Source: Arenicola marina
Lineage: Eukaryota > Annelida > Polychaeta > Arenicolidae
DNA: 64,000 bases
Direction of reading: 5' to 3'
Assembly: GCA_964019135.1 (NCBI GenBank)
Contig: OZ025257.1
Location: 19,185,971-19,249,970, forward strand
In this document: one piece after another, positions 1 through 10,739 of the stretch
Numbering within the stretch: the stretch's first letter is position 1
How the letters are laid out: every line of letters starts with the position of its first letter
Position numbers and translations under genes: made by a program
The notes under the pieces: model-generated
Databases searched by the model: none
What the model saw: the letters and a program-made list of their open reading frames with translations, nothing else
Told to the model about the DNA's origin: nothing

Positions 1-1160
1 TTGGCGTCGAAAATGCGGAAGAGATAGCGACATTTTGTGCTGCCCTATCTTATCGTGCTATCATACAACTTTATAGAATGACGTTGTACCGAAAAAAATG
101 TGAAAATTGACTGATAGACGCGAAAAGGTAACAGTGGCTGATTCAAAGGTGAGCTACCCATATTAAGTTTGCACCGCGCCCCCCTTCTTGCCCAAACCCC
201 GCGTTGATAAACTACTGGGTCCACCATTGTATAAGCATGAGTCATGCATGTATTATCGTATATAATATTAAATCGTGCGCTATTTCGTCTTATGCCGTTG
301 TGTTCGGTTTGTCTGTCTCGTCGCGCATTATCTGTCGAATGCCTCAAGATAGCGACTTCTAAATTTACCAAATTATGGCAAATGACCATCGTCGGGCTTC
401 GTAGACGTAAGTTTGTAGATGGGAGATGAATATCAAATGGCAAAAGGCACAGGATTTTTTGTGCTTAACCACTGAAAGATATGACCAAAAATTGCTATGA
501 CGTTAAGTTTTCATTTAATCACGCTGAATTATTTAACGCATTGGGTATATATGTACCTTGTATATCATCTTTAAATCAGCCGAATAGTTTCGTTGCCAAA
601 AATGTCCAAACTTTAACATGGAACCATATGAGAGCATTACTTCCTTCACTTCTCCATGACGGGGACAAGTCAAACGACACATTGAGTAAGGCATAACATT
701 AGGTCAAGCTCACAGCAAGATCAAGGTCGTGAAATAACTGTGTCGGTTAGGACATATTCGGTGTAGGAATGTAGCTGCAGATGTCGGCTATCAATTAGTC
801 GGCCGATGTTATATTATAATAGATAATATTATGTACCTTATCGGGTCTAATGGAGACGAACAGGTGTACCTGATGCGTGTTTATGTTACGATCAAACGTT
901 AAATTGGCTCATATAGCGCAGCAACTGATTGGTTAATGTACACTATTGCGGAGTGTCGCTCGGCTAACGAGTTAAGGAATACACACTTTGTAGCATCTCC
1001 ACATATAACTTGCTTTAATACCAGCCCAGCAGTGTTGTTCGTAATAATAGCGCCAGTTACACGCGAATAGGTGCTTTTACGTCGGGATCTCTCAGGCAAG
1101 TATGGTGGTCACATTCTCGACGAATATTGTAATTAACATGACCTGCGTTAATCCGCAACA
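1..1160. other. unassigned non-coding stretch
   Basis: I recognise no gene here. The longest open frame is 132 codons on the minus strand (45-443); it has no domain I know, an even residue mix and no visible splice or promoter context, so it is probably chance. The rest is AT-rich single-copy-looking DNA up to the start of the minisatellite. Confidence 0.4.
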
Positions 1161-1165
1161 GAGAA

Positions 1166-1822
1166 TTACCCGGAGTGACAAGCCGGGAATCACCCCCAGA
1201 TTACCCGGACTGACAAGCCGGGAATCACCCCCAGATTACCCGGAGTGACAAGCCGGGAATCACCCCCAGATTACCCGGACTGACAAGCCGGGAATCACCC
1301 CCAGATTACCCGGACTGACAAGCCGGGAATCACCCCCAGATTACCCGGACTGCCAAGCCGGGAATCACCCCCAGATTACCCGGACTGCCAAGCCGGAATC
1401 ACCCCCAGATTACCCGGAGTGACAAGCCGGGATCACCCCCAGATTACCCGGAGTGACAAGCCGGGATCACCCCCAGATTACCCGGACTGCCAAGCCGGGA
1501 ATCACCCCCAGATTACCCGGAGTGACAAGCCGGGATCACCCCCAGATTACCCGGAGTGACAAGCCGGGATCACCCCCAGATTACCCGGACTGACAAGCCG
1601 GGAATCACCCCCAGATTACCCGGACTGACAAGCCGGAAATCAACCCCAGATTACCCGGACTGACAAGCCGGGAATCACCCCCAGATTACCCGGACTGACA
1701 AGCCGGGAATCACCCCCAGATTACCCGGACTGACAAGCCGGGAATCACCCCCAGATTACCCGGACTGCCAAGCCTGGATCACCCCCAGATTACCCGGAGT
1801 GACAAGCCGGGATCACCCCCAG
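1166..1822. repeat. 35-bp minisatellite, 19 units
   Basis: Nineteen head-to-tail copies of a 34-35 bp unit can be counted from the repeated TTACCCGG start. Each unit carries CCCGG, a 9-base spacer (ACTGACAAG, AGTGACAAG or ACTGCCAAG) and CCGGG, so every unit can form a small hairpin, followed by a C-rich linker ending CACCCCCAGA. Variants are a one-base contraction (GGGAATC to GGGATC) and the ACT/AGT switch. These are intermixed rather than grouped, which suggests repeated exchange within the array. No coding frame runs through it. Confidence 0.95.
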
Positions 1823-1899
1823 GTAACTAGGGCGATATGAGCTTATCGTATATTTAACATGGGGCTCTTACTTCCGTATAGCCTGTCCGCTAACGTCAC

Positions 1900-2140
1900 C
1901 CAGCGATCAAAGATGAGAGCATGTCCACTAGCGCCACCAAGCGATCAAAGATGAGAGCATGTCCACTAGCGCCACCAAGGGATTAAAGATGAGAGTATGT
2001 CCACTAGCGCCACCGAGGGATCAAAGATGAGAGCATGTCCACTAGCGCCACCAAGGGATCAAAGATGAGAGCATGTCCACTAGCGCCACCAAGGGATCAA
2101 AGATGAGAGCATGTCCAATAGCGCCACCAAGCGGTCAAGG
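1900..2140. repeat. 38-bp minisatellite, about six units
   Basis: A 38-bp unit starting GATCAAAGATGAGAGC and ending GCGCCACCAAG recurs at 1905, 1943, 1981, 2019, 2057 and 2095, with a decayed seventh start at 2133. It lies just downstream of the 35-bp array but shares no sequence with it. The last partial unit abuts a dispersed repeat that is also found inverted near 47.4-48.0 kb. Confidence 0.93.
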
Positions 2141-2149
2141 ATGATTATC

Positions 2150-2800
2150 TTCCTCTCTCTGCGCATGTATGGCCCAATAGAGGATAAGACCGACTCACAG
2201 TTGCAGTCTATGTCTATATTTTTGTGGTTTTAACCCATTGTCAATAGCAGTAAATATGACCATAAATTAATTTAATTTCAACAGGCGTACAGCTGGCTAG
2301 CTTTCACATCCAAGGAACGATGCGGAATATACTTCCTGATTTGAGAGGCGGTGAAGTTGCCTGGGGAATTTTATTTGCTTTTCCCACATTCGGGAGTTTG
2401 CAGGCCAGATGGGCTAAGCCTAAAATACCATCTAATACCATCAACCATTCCATTGCTGCGTCTTATGCATAACCAATCATCCCCTGCTTTCCGCCTTTCT
2501 TCTGTACTTTCTAAAATTTACCATGAGTACAGGTTTACACCCCAGTGAGATTTATCTGGCATAGGACAGTGGTAACGCCTGATTACCCTCCCGCGCCGTC
2601 CAGCCACCCCACCCCACCCTCGTCCTCTTCCCTATACCATCAGCCTTCTTTCCTTATTACCTCACGGCCCATTCGGCCCCTTGCGTGATGTAATATAAAT
2701 TCCACATAAATGTTTCCCTTGGGGCGAGGAAGATCTAATAGGGGGGTGCATATCAGCCAAGATGACACAGGGATTGTGGCTGTAGAGCAAGCAGAACGCC
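2150..2800. repeat. dispersed repeat, inverted copy at 47.4-48.0 kb
   Basis: This segment matches the reverse complement of about 47405-47975. Shared landmarks include the string around the TTAACCCATTGTCAATAG motif near 2230, and the stretch around 2690-2790 (AAATGTTTCCCTTGGGG, then CAGCCAAGATGACACAGGG). Open frames of 60-80 codons inside it are not conserved as proteins between the copies. It may be an old transposon fragment or one arm of a larger inverted duplication. Confidence 0.8.
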
Positions 2801-2959
2801 CTCGGCAATCCAAGTACCTTCCCCCTGACGCCAACAACTACGTCACGCAATGGATCATTCTCCCGGCCAATCAGAGCATAGAGCCGAAAAATAGCTTTTC
2901 TGGCGACATCTAGCGGGAACTCATAAAAGGACGGGACGCGTCTCGGCTCTTTCCTCGGC

Positions 2960-3940
2960 TTTGTGATTTATTGCTAGGCCACGAAATCAATATGATATTC
3001 TCCCCTGAGGGTAAGTAGCTAAGGCAAGAAATAAACAATGCCTGTAATTACTGTACGGACTGAGTATATTATAGGTTCATTGTGAGTATCATCTCCACAG
3101 TAAAGTGGTTATATTCACCGTATTTTAATAATGAAGGTTACTATGCTTGTGATTAGTGAAGTGTAGCAATGGTCATGCTCGCTATTCCTGAACAATGGAA
3201 ATAATCGGGTTTGTAACTCTTGATTCGTAATCGTTAATGTAATCGTGATTGAGTTATAATAGTGATCGCATTTGCTTGCCGATCCAAATTGGCTGTTCCA
3301 TGATACCCTAACGAGCTGCAAATATAAATTATTTTTAGCAAACCTTCTATTACCCATAACCAAGTTGCACTGAAAAAATGGTGTATCCGCTTTGGCTGCC
3401 ATAATTGTTTTCCATAGTTAAAAATACCAAAAAATATTTGATTTTGATTTAGATTCGAGGCAAAATGCGGTTCACAAATGATGTTAGGGTCAACAGAAAG
3501 ACAGCACCATTGTGCTTAACTTGCATTTAATTAATTACTTTATTGATTTTACATACGCTATGGTTACTGAAGATCAAGAAGACGTTGTGTACAGCATGCC
3601 ATGCAACTGTTACCCAGCAACCCTCGTCTGTTTATGCTCCATCACGGTGTAGCCTGAGGCCGTATTCGATTATGCGATCGGAGTGCTCAGGGCATGAGTG
3701 CACGTAAATCGAACACCTCCTGTTGTGATCCGATTGAGGCGATTCAACACTCGTGTCGTACTCCCTGCTTTCCTGGGTGCATGCAAGAGTAAGATGGCGG
3801 ACAAGTGAAACAAAGAGAAAGCGACAGCGACCATATTGACGCTTTAACACGATCGCGCACTAAGCGTTCGGTTTAGTACCAACACGATAACAACTGACGC
3901 ATGCGTATTTTAAGTTATTGGATCATTAGTTTTGCCGAAA
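2960..3940. other. unassigned non-coding stretch
   Basis: AT-rich DNA without a recognisable gene or repeat. The 95-codon minus-strand frame at 3115-3402 has no known motif. Confidence 0.35.
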
Positions 3941-3959
3941 TCGAATGCGACCTGAGAGG

Positions 3960-4237
3960 CTAGGTCCTGGTGGGCGCCAGCGACACAGGCAGCGGCCGAA
4001 CCGGTCGACGTGAAAGCAACTATCGGCACAAAGTCTAGTCAGGTTGGAGGCTTTGTATCCGAAGACGGTGACCGTGAAGGAGTCGTCCACTTCCCACTCG
4101 GTGTACACCACCTGGACGCCGCAGTCCTAACCGGTGGCGGTCACGGGGTAGGCCCCGTCACCATTGTCGTAGCCGGCGATAACCTGGCCGTTCTCCAGGT
4201 AACAGACATAGGGTGCACCGACGGCTAAGGTCACTGG
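3960..4237 (-). pseudogene. VWD exon C relic
   Basis: A minus-strand copy of the last exon (C) of the VWD family found elsewhere in the window. Reading down from a preserved acceptor (CAG before 4237), the frame carries VGAPY, GYDNGDGAY and VDDSFTVT, then LCADSC, all matching the other copies. It is broken: codon 37 is TAG (4127-4129) where the paralogues have a proline codon before DC. Farther on the frame has shifted, so the GAHQ-like tail lies in another frame. No exon A or B was found upstream. It has the same orientation as G1-G3 and is clearly older than them. Confidence 0.85.
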
Positions 4238-4680
4238 CTGTGGACAGCAGTGTCAAGGTGAAAACGACAGACAATACAACGGAGCCGCGTATCATGTACG
4301 TTTGCGCCTAATGAAGTAAATCTAAATTAGAAACAACATGGGAAGACATTTGTTGATTATAAATATAAGCATCACACCCATGTGACAAATACAGGTTCCC
4401 CTAAAAGTGGCGGTCAGTCGAAGAAACTAATTTAGCAGAGCCACAGCAACTGTCAAGCCAATACCTGATGTTTGGGAAGCAAGTTACCTTGTAGCTCATC
4501 TTAAACCGCGCGGTTCTGCATATAGATCGGCGACATAGAGCGGGTCAATGGGAAAAAGATGCTGGTGGTGAAAATAGGGGTGGCTTTACCGTGGAACCCT
4601 CGCAAACCCAACATTGTATTAAGTACCGCCCTCCCCCCCCCCCGCCCCCGGGGAGGACATGACGTATCATAAATGTCTAC
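4237..4680. other. unassigned stretch with a C/G run
   Basis: Flank of the exon C relic. It holds a run of about a dozen C followed by CGCCCCCGGGG near 4633-4652, where the overlapping 120-codon minus-strand frame (4501-4863) is most likely chance. No gene recognised. Confidence 0.35.
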
Positions 4681-4684
4681 GCAG

Positions 4685-4810
4685 AATCTAGCTGACCGTT
4701 CGTTGACATCGCTACTTCTGCATTGGTTTGAGAACAAATTCACTCGGTCTAAGCTAGAAACGCTGTGGTTGGCCATAACGCGCTTGCCGCAATATGCCCT
4801 CCTATATGAT
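4685..4810. repeat. repeat fragment, inverted copy at 43.69-43.80 kb
   Basis: The stretch around CTTCTGCATTGG, CACTCGGTCTAAGCT and GGCCATAACGCGCTTGCCGC recurs as reverse complement at about 43690-43790. It overlaps a 75-codon plus-strand frame (4673-4900) with no family signature. The inverted partner lies just upstream of G3, which adds to the palindromic layout of the window. Confidence 0.75.
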
Positions 4811-4858
4811 GACAAAAATTTAGGGACAAAGGGGAAAGGACAGTTCACGACATGGGTG

Positions 4859-6450
4859 TTCATGATGAATGGCCAGAAGTTGCTTGAAGGGAGGTTTTAG
4901 CCGTGGCGTGATGGCGACGTCTCCAGCCCAGGGACGGTAAGAGGTCACGTGTCTTATGGCCCCTTACCGTATCCATGGGCGCCGTGCACCGCGGGCTCCT
5001 GGCTGTTACGGATATAGCCATGCATCAGAGGTAAGGAGGCCGACATGGAAGACAGCGTGAATGATGTAAGGTCCCACCGCGTGTGGCGAACTTCGTATGC
5101 GACATGAGGTACCACAAGCATTAGTGTATGTCACTCGATACTTGTTACTTGTGCGTTGCTAAGCGGAGAACGATTATGTACCATGTATCATATTTCGTTG
5201 GCTCGTGTTTCAGCGCTACGCACACAATGTAAAAGTATCGGAAAAATATATTTTGAATGATGGCTTTTGTTTTCATTAATTTGGTCCTTTGAGCAAGCCT
5301 AATAATGTAACGATGATAGGCTGTTTGTATGATTGATAGTCACCAATTTGCTCGTTGGTTGCTTCGTTTGTTACGTTCGCTGGTTGCATGGTTTCATTCT
5401 GATCAAATAGTGTTTAAACGGTTGTACTAAAAAATCTGAAGACACAATCAACTACCTACTATAATGTCCAACGCATAACAAAATTCGCAATGAAGTACTA
5501 AATGAAATTTTCTTCGTTGTTGAATATTGTTTTACGTTGGATCTTACGGCTGCGTCTAAGAATCAACTCACTAGTCTCTGCAATTTCTTCTTATTCGGTT
5601 CTTCCATCGTTAGTCTTGAAGATAATAGCAAATTGTTTTTAAAAAAGCAGTACAAAGTTTCTTTTCTGGAACAGGCCGGTTCCTCTAAGGCCGGTACTGT
5701 CGATTTGATCTTTAAGGTTTATGTCGACATATCTTTGTCACTAGCATGCATTTGAACTGTATGATTGATCGAACTGTTAAGGGCTTAATCTCAACTCCAC
5801 CACCATCATTTTGTTATATGTTAAAGTAAACGTTGATATGTGTATTCGTTATCGGTAACCTCGTTAAATAAATACAGTTATACCCTACGTTCTCTGATAT
5901 CGTGGCTGAATATGCGGCGGCAAGTAAGGTATACTTTATAAGGGGAACACCCTTTGAAGACCCTGTGATACAGGATAGCGCGCGACTGTACAGTACGTTT
6001 CTGTATTTTGGGGGTGAGGCTGCGCTTGTCAGGTCACTATTCGGGTGGACTTCATTCAATACCTGCCCGCCACTGTAGGCGGAGCGGGTTATACAGCGTC
6101 CCTGTGTGATCACTCAGGATAGGAGCCAGGAAATATGACAGACGCCCGGCGAGGTCAAGGTAATAATAATAAATGACATCGCCTTCCTTGTGACCCGCAT
6201 GCTGTATTTATTGTGGCAATAAGTCTAGCTGCCTGACGACCGGCAACTGCTTGAGAGCCCAACTCAGAGCCCAACTGCGGCCAGAGGTGGTGCGAAAAGC
6301 CTCCCTTTCATCGAGGTTGGTTCTGCTATTAATAGCTCTAAGGACGCCACATCGTCGGCGCCAAAGAGAAGATACATGGGGCGAGACAATAACAGGGAGA
6401 CGCAGAGATGGAGAAGGAGAGGGAGAAATAGGAGAGAAAGAGAAAGATAG
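4859..6450. repeat. 1.6-kb repeat, inverted copy at 47.98-49.60 kb
   Basis: The whole segment aligns to the reverse complement of about 47975-49604. Landmarks run from GAATGGCCAGAAGTTGCTTG at 4867 through the CAGGCCGGTTCC patch near 5670 and the CTGAGTGATCACACAGG-type patch near 6105 to the purine-rich tract at 6395-6450. The 72-99 codon frames inside are not conserved between copies. The order of this piece and the 2.15-2.8 kb piece is swapped relative to the right-hand copy, where the two are adjacent. Confidence 0.85.
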
Positions 6451-6480
6451 GGGAGGGGGGGGGGGGCGGGGGGAGGAGCG
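6430..6480 (+). repeat. purine-rich tract with G run
   Basis: A GA-rich stretch ending in an uninterrupted G run and CGGGGGGAGG. The plus strand could form G-quadruplex-like structures. The overlapping 93-codon frame, rich in Arg, Glu and Gly, is a by-product of this composition. Confidence 0.7.
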
Positions 6481-6539
6481 TGCAAGAGCGGCATGTTACG
6501 GATTTGATGAACTGAATTTCGATGTGATGTGATAAGGCC

Positions 6540-7630
6540 GGCATTGCTCCTGTATTGAAGCTGCTATCTACAACGACTAAAGGACATTGGTCTCATCTGT
6601 AAATCTATGCAAATTCCTATGATAACAGAATCGTATAGATCGTCCACGTAGTGCTCAATTTGTGTTTTTTTGCCTATTAATTCAAATATTCTGTTTGGAG
6701 TTCTGAACTCATGGGTCCATGTGTCTGCCTATCGGCGATGCAAGTAGCGATGTGAGTTAGCTAACGTTAACTTATAGAAACAATGACTGGCGTTTTGGGT
6801 TTGAATTAACAACATAGGTGCTTTGACGTTTGACATATTAACCAATTTCCCAACCACGTGACGTCAATCGGTTGTAACAGTCTTTCTACATAGCATTTAG
6901 TCATTGCCTATGCATTTGCCCGGTGAAATAAATCAATTGAAATAAACTAATGCAACATTTCAGGACGGAAGGCGTCAGGAAGACACATTTCCTGATATCC
7001 ACATCAAATAAAACTTACCAAGTTAGTTTAAAACTATAGCCACAATTAGTTTTTGCATCATGTCGTGTTTCACTAGGACAACGGTTTGCTATGGTTTGGG
7101 TCATGTTTTACGATTTCCGCCACCTTGAGATCTAACGATAATGGCGTAGTTAACACAGTCATGAGGTCGTAATAATATTGTATTGACAGAAACAAGAAGA
7201 TACGAAGAGTAGCGTCAAATAAAGCGAGAACCCAATCTGCTTGTGACGGCGCACTTTGGCCGTGTTTCCGTGTTTATCAAATCGTGTAACATAATAGGAT
7301 TAGCGATTTTTCAGGTGGTCAGAGAACCGGTCACAAGGTAACTAACATACATCCCGGATTGAATACATAATGAATTTAATTTTCTGTGACGTAATCCCTC
7401 AATTTTTTGTTGCACATTGGAAGGGATAGGGCAAGCTTAAAACAACGTCTTCTAAAGGAAATTATCGCAAATGATCTAGCGGATTTCTTATCACTGGATC
7501 TTCCACCGACGAAGATATGACTCATAATGCTGGTGCCGACCTAGTGTGGAGATATAGGAAAAAAAGAAACAAGAAAGCGTAAACAGATGATTGGTCAAAT
7601 AGTGTGTATTGATGCCTTAGGTTGTCTCTT
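6540..7630. other. unassigned non-coding stretch
   Basis: Moderately AT-rich DNA. I see no exon, RNA gene or repeat with a partner in the window. Confidence 0.35.
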
Positions 7631-7639
7631 ACTTTGCCG

Positions 7640-7820
7640 TTGCTTTAATTTTTTGTGAAATTTCCCCAAATTATTTTTTCGGGAATTTCCTGGGGGTATG
7701 GGTTGGGCCGACATGGCATGGCCACTGGTCATTCAGGACTAATAAAATCATCTCATTGGCCTACCAGTCTAATTCAAACTGTGCACTAATGTGGCCTAAA
7801 GCACCAAAAACCATTTCCCA
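7640..7820 (+). repeat. degenerate SINE-tail-like repeat
   Basis: The 3' part (GTGCACTAATGTGGCCTAAAGCACC, quoted here in part: GTGGCCTAAAGCACC) resembles the tail of the SINE-like element at 28.9 kb (GTGGCCTAAATCACC). No polymerase III boxes are clear, so this is at most a worn fragment. Confidence 0.35.
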
Positions 7821-7881
7821 CGTGCGGAAGGCGGAGTTTACTATGTGTAATAACGAAGTCGTTGCCTATGTCTGTAGCAAG

Positions 7882-8140
7882 AGGTTCACTCCATGGCCTA
7901 CCCATTGGTAGCGCGTTTGGCTACTGTCGACTGTGCTCTGCTACCCCGGCCCAAGTGGCCGATGCATGGTTCGAATCCCACCTGTGCAGGATAAATGCTC
8001 ATGTCTTTCTTCGCAAGGAGTTGTGGGGTTGCCCCCGGATACATGGATTCTTTCTATCTTGACCCATCCCATTGTTGTGGTATGACCTACATATGTTAAA
8101 GCCTCCTACTTAAATGGATCAATCAAGCAATCAATCTGGC
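7882..8140 (+). mobile_element. tRNA-derived SINE
   Basis: The head resembles a tRNA gene: a box A-like TGGTAGCGCGTTTGGC near 7907, then GGTTCGAATCC at 7968-7978, a near-perfect box B. The two are about 60 bases apart, as in a tRNA. The segment between them (TGTCGACTGTGCTCTGC) is shared with the minus-strand element at 14.75-14.85 kb. A non-tRNA body follows and the 3' end is ATCAATCAAGCAATCAATC, a short-repeat tail typical of SINEs mobilised by non-LTR retrotransposons. The frame at 7862-8062 is incidental. Confidence 0.75.
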
Positions 8141-8149
8141 TGTGTGCCG

Positions 8150-8690
8150 CAGAGCGAAGACGTCTCGGCCCCGGACCTGATGGAACTCTTGCATCCCCCT
8201 TCCGTTCTCTCATCAACTCCTACTTCTCTTCTCTCTCGCTCCATTTGCCCTATACCTCCTTTTTAAAACCATATTCCTATATGAATCCATCCCTCGTCCT
8301 CCTAGCCATCCCCTTCCCCTTCGTTCCCTTGCTAATTTTCCAGTCATCTCTTAGTTCGCGTTCCTTCCTATCTCCTTCTGGGTCTCCCTATCATTACACA
8401 GTCCTCTTCCGGCCTCCAGTTCGTCTCAGTACTTCCCACGAATTCTGCCTAACCATCCCTCCAAGCTCCGATCCATCTCACTCCAGTCCTCTTAACCTAC
8501 CCCCTTCCCTCTCTCGCTGCGTTGTCTCCGCCTCCCCTGGCGCCACAGAACAATGATGGATGACCGCCTTAGGTGCACCTAGTTACACATCAGGCGCATA
8601 GAGCACGGTGGTGCCTCTCTGGTGGTGATCACGTAGGGACTACATCACAGTAGGTATGATGTACTCTATGTGATTCTTTTATTACTAGCG
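8150..8690 (+). repeat. R2 dispersed repeat with pyrimidine-rich body
   Basis: A CT-rich body is followed by a 3' part with CCTTAGGTGCACCTAGTT and a CACGTAGGGACTACATCA-like end. Related copies lie at 16370-16760 (+), 24190-24480 (-) and 55790-56050 (-). The overlapping Ser/Pro-rich 103-codon frame (8245-8556) follows from the CT richness and is not conserved among the copies. Confidence 0.7.
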
Positions 8691-9100
8691 AAATTGAAAA
8701 TGTCCCCAAAACACATTTTCAGCGATCACAAATATTTTTTTAACGATCAAAACACATTTTCATCTCTCAAACACTCTTTGTTAGGACATGGATAAAAAAA
8801 AGAAACCAAGAGGTGCCAGAATGATATACAAAACAGCTAGTGAGGAGAAAGTTAACAAGAAATGTAATTTTCAAGAGGATTCACATCATTTTCAGTTTAA
8901 CTTGCAAGCGTTTATTTGTATTAACGTAGCGGGAGCGTTGTCAGGTAACCGGCAACCATATATCAACCATGCAAACCACAATCTAACGTTACCTTAACGT
9001 TAGCATGCTATATGGGATCTACTTGACTATGGGTGAAAGATCAAACTCGGTTAGATATACATGGAAAAGTTCCAGTAGACCGCACAAATATGCCCGACTA
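8690..9100. other. unassigned stretch
   Basis: AT-rich DNA with a 69-codon lysine-rich frame (8788-8997) that I cannot assign. It may belong to the 5' side of the LINE fragment that follows, but I see no motif. Confidence 0.3.
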
Positions 9101-9108
9101 GATGCATT

Positions 9109-9477
9109 TTGTCAGTAGTGATTGTCAAGTACGCTGAAATGAGTAACACCCATATTGGAATTAGATATAAATTCGATCATTCGCTCATAACCTTCTGGAT
9201 TCAAAGCTTTGATGAAAAGGGGGTTTGGACGTTTTGGAAACCAAATGTTTCTTTGTTAAGAGATAAAGAATATACAAGAAAAAAGGACGTAATTCGTAAG
9301 GTCAAAAAACAGTATGCTTTACCAGAGCAAGAATTAGAAGAATTAGAAGACCCCAGCGTAAAACTCCCCATCGACGATGCTACACTTTTAGATATTTTAA
9401 AATTAGAGGTCATATCAGAGGAAAGTGTCTCTTACTCACTATACAAGCAACGGACTTCAACGAGTACGAGCGAGTGA
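9109..9477 (+). mobile_element. LINE ORF2 fragment (endonuclease end)
   Basis: A 122-codon frame resembles the junction between the apurinic-type endonuclease and the reverse transcriptase of L1/Tx1-like non-LTR retrotransposons. FDHSLITFW (residues 22-30) sits where the endonuclease has its terminal S-D-H-S motif. It is followed by W-x2-FWKPNVSLLRDKEY (about 40-55), the widely conserved FWKFNxSLLxDxxY block, and then a charged linker. The expected preceding endonuclease catalytic motifs and following RT motifs are absent, so this is a truncated dead copy. It could belong to another LINE clade. The assignment is by recognition only. Confidence 0.6.
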
Positions 9478-9699
9478 CGCGGGTGCGAAAGCATTCAACT
9501 ACCTAGCGAATAGCGTAGAATTACAGGTTTGCCACAAAGAAAATGCCCCGTGATCTCGGGCTATTGTTATATTATTGATTGATGCCCCGATTATTTCACG
9601 CGGGTCCCCAAGCTCCGTCTTGTTTGGACCATAAGTACTGTGCCAACTACTAGCTGGCTACCAAACCTGATCTGCCAAGTGCACAGCCCAAAACTGGGA

Positions 9700-10490
9700 T
9701 TATTACGAGTTGATGGTCGTGTTAACTGGTACAATCGGGCTGTACAGTAACTACGGGATCTTATCGAGTCCCCACGAGACAGGGATACTTATGCTCTATG
9801 TCAATGCCTAGCCCTAATGGTCTGTAGGTGCGGCCTAACTTTCGGTTGTTTGCCTTCCTTCGCTTCACACTCAAAATCGGCTAAATCGGTCCTTGAATGC
9901 ACAACTAACACCTGAAGTACTGTGCATATCAGAATTATAACCACCAGAGAAGATTTATGTAATATATGAGCGGTTAGACAGTTGATAAACCAGAATGCGG
10001 TTGCCTCATTAGTGACTGTCAGTGTCAGGCGATTCAATGGGCTGCGCGCGGTCTTCCATGTCGCATGACGTAATAATCATCATGACTCGCATGTCTGGGC
10101 GCGGTATTTATGGTTACGTAACAACGCTCCTTATATGGACTGACCAGGCGAGGACGAAGATAATTGATTTGCATTAAAATACAACGCTTTCAAGAGTCTC
10201 ATTGAACGGACCACATGCATTATGGGGAGATACACGTCTTATCTTAAACTATATTATGATTTTATAGGAATTCCTGAACCAAAGCAAACAGAAAATAGTT
10301 TCACACCCACTCGATTCTTCACGCACAAACCGCGCAGACAGCCGGTTCCCAACACTTAAACGTTGACTACAATAGGGCTGTAAAGTCTCGTTCGCCAAGA
10401 CTTCCGGTTTACTTATTTTGGGGACAAATAAACAAAGCACGTGTTCGGAACGAGTTTAGAATCTCCGCGCATACTGGTATCCTGACTATC
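9700..10490. mobile_element. TIR-type repeat, partner at 45.43-46.21 kb
   Basis: About 9730-10370 matches the reverse complement of 45550-46210 (shared strings include GGTTGTTTGCCTTC near 9845 and CGGTTCCCAACACTTAAACG near 10343). The start, GGGCTGTACAG at 9740, equals the terminal repeat of the right-hand copy. The far end (about 10371-10490, AATAGGGCTGTAAAG onward) is in the same, not inverted, orientation as 45434-45530, so that end has flipped in one copy. A non-autonomous DNA transposon is the simplest reading. Frames inside are not conserved. Confidence 0.5.
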
Positions 10491-10739
10491 GGTGACGTAT
10501 TCGTGACGTACATGTTACGCAAAGACAGAGACAGAGAACCAGACTACCTGCGCAAGAACCAGACGCCGAGGGGTGGGTCCATTGCGGAATACGTAGCGAT
10601 ATGATTAAGAATATTTAAGAAATATAGCTGCAAAAAACGGATAGACGACATAGTTTTTATTCATTTACGCCATCACAATGACGAACATTTGATACGACGG
10701 GACAACACAGCTGAGAAACTTACGTTTTTTTGCATTTCC

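Noticed and set aside
45..443. 132-codon minus-strand frame as a gene
   Set aside because: No motif, no splice or promoter context, no second copy; within chance expectation for 64 kb.
1166..1822. CRISPR-like regular repeats
   Set aside because: Units are directly adjacent with no unique spacers and the genome is eukaryotic; this is a minisatellite.
5537..5755. 72-codon frame sharing EQAGSSKAG with the inverted copy at 48.7 kb
   Set aside because: The similarity is limited to a patch of the 1.6-kb repeat and both ends diverge in frame; likely repeat DNA, not a kept protein.
7907..7980. Functional tRNA gene
   Set aside because: A and B boxes are good but the arms do not pair as a cloverleaf and the sequence continues into a SINE body.
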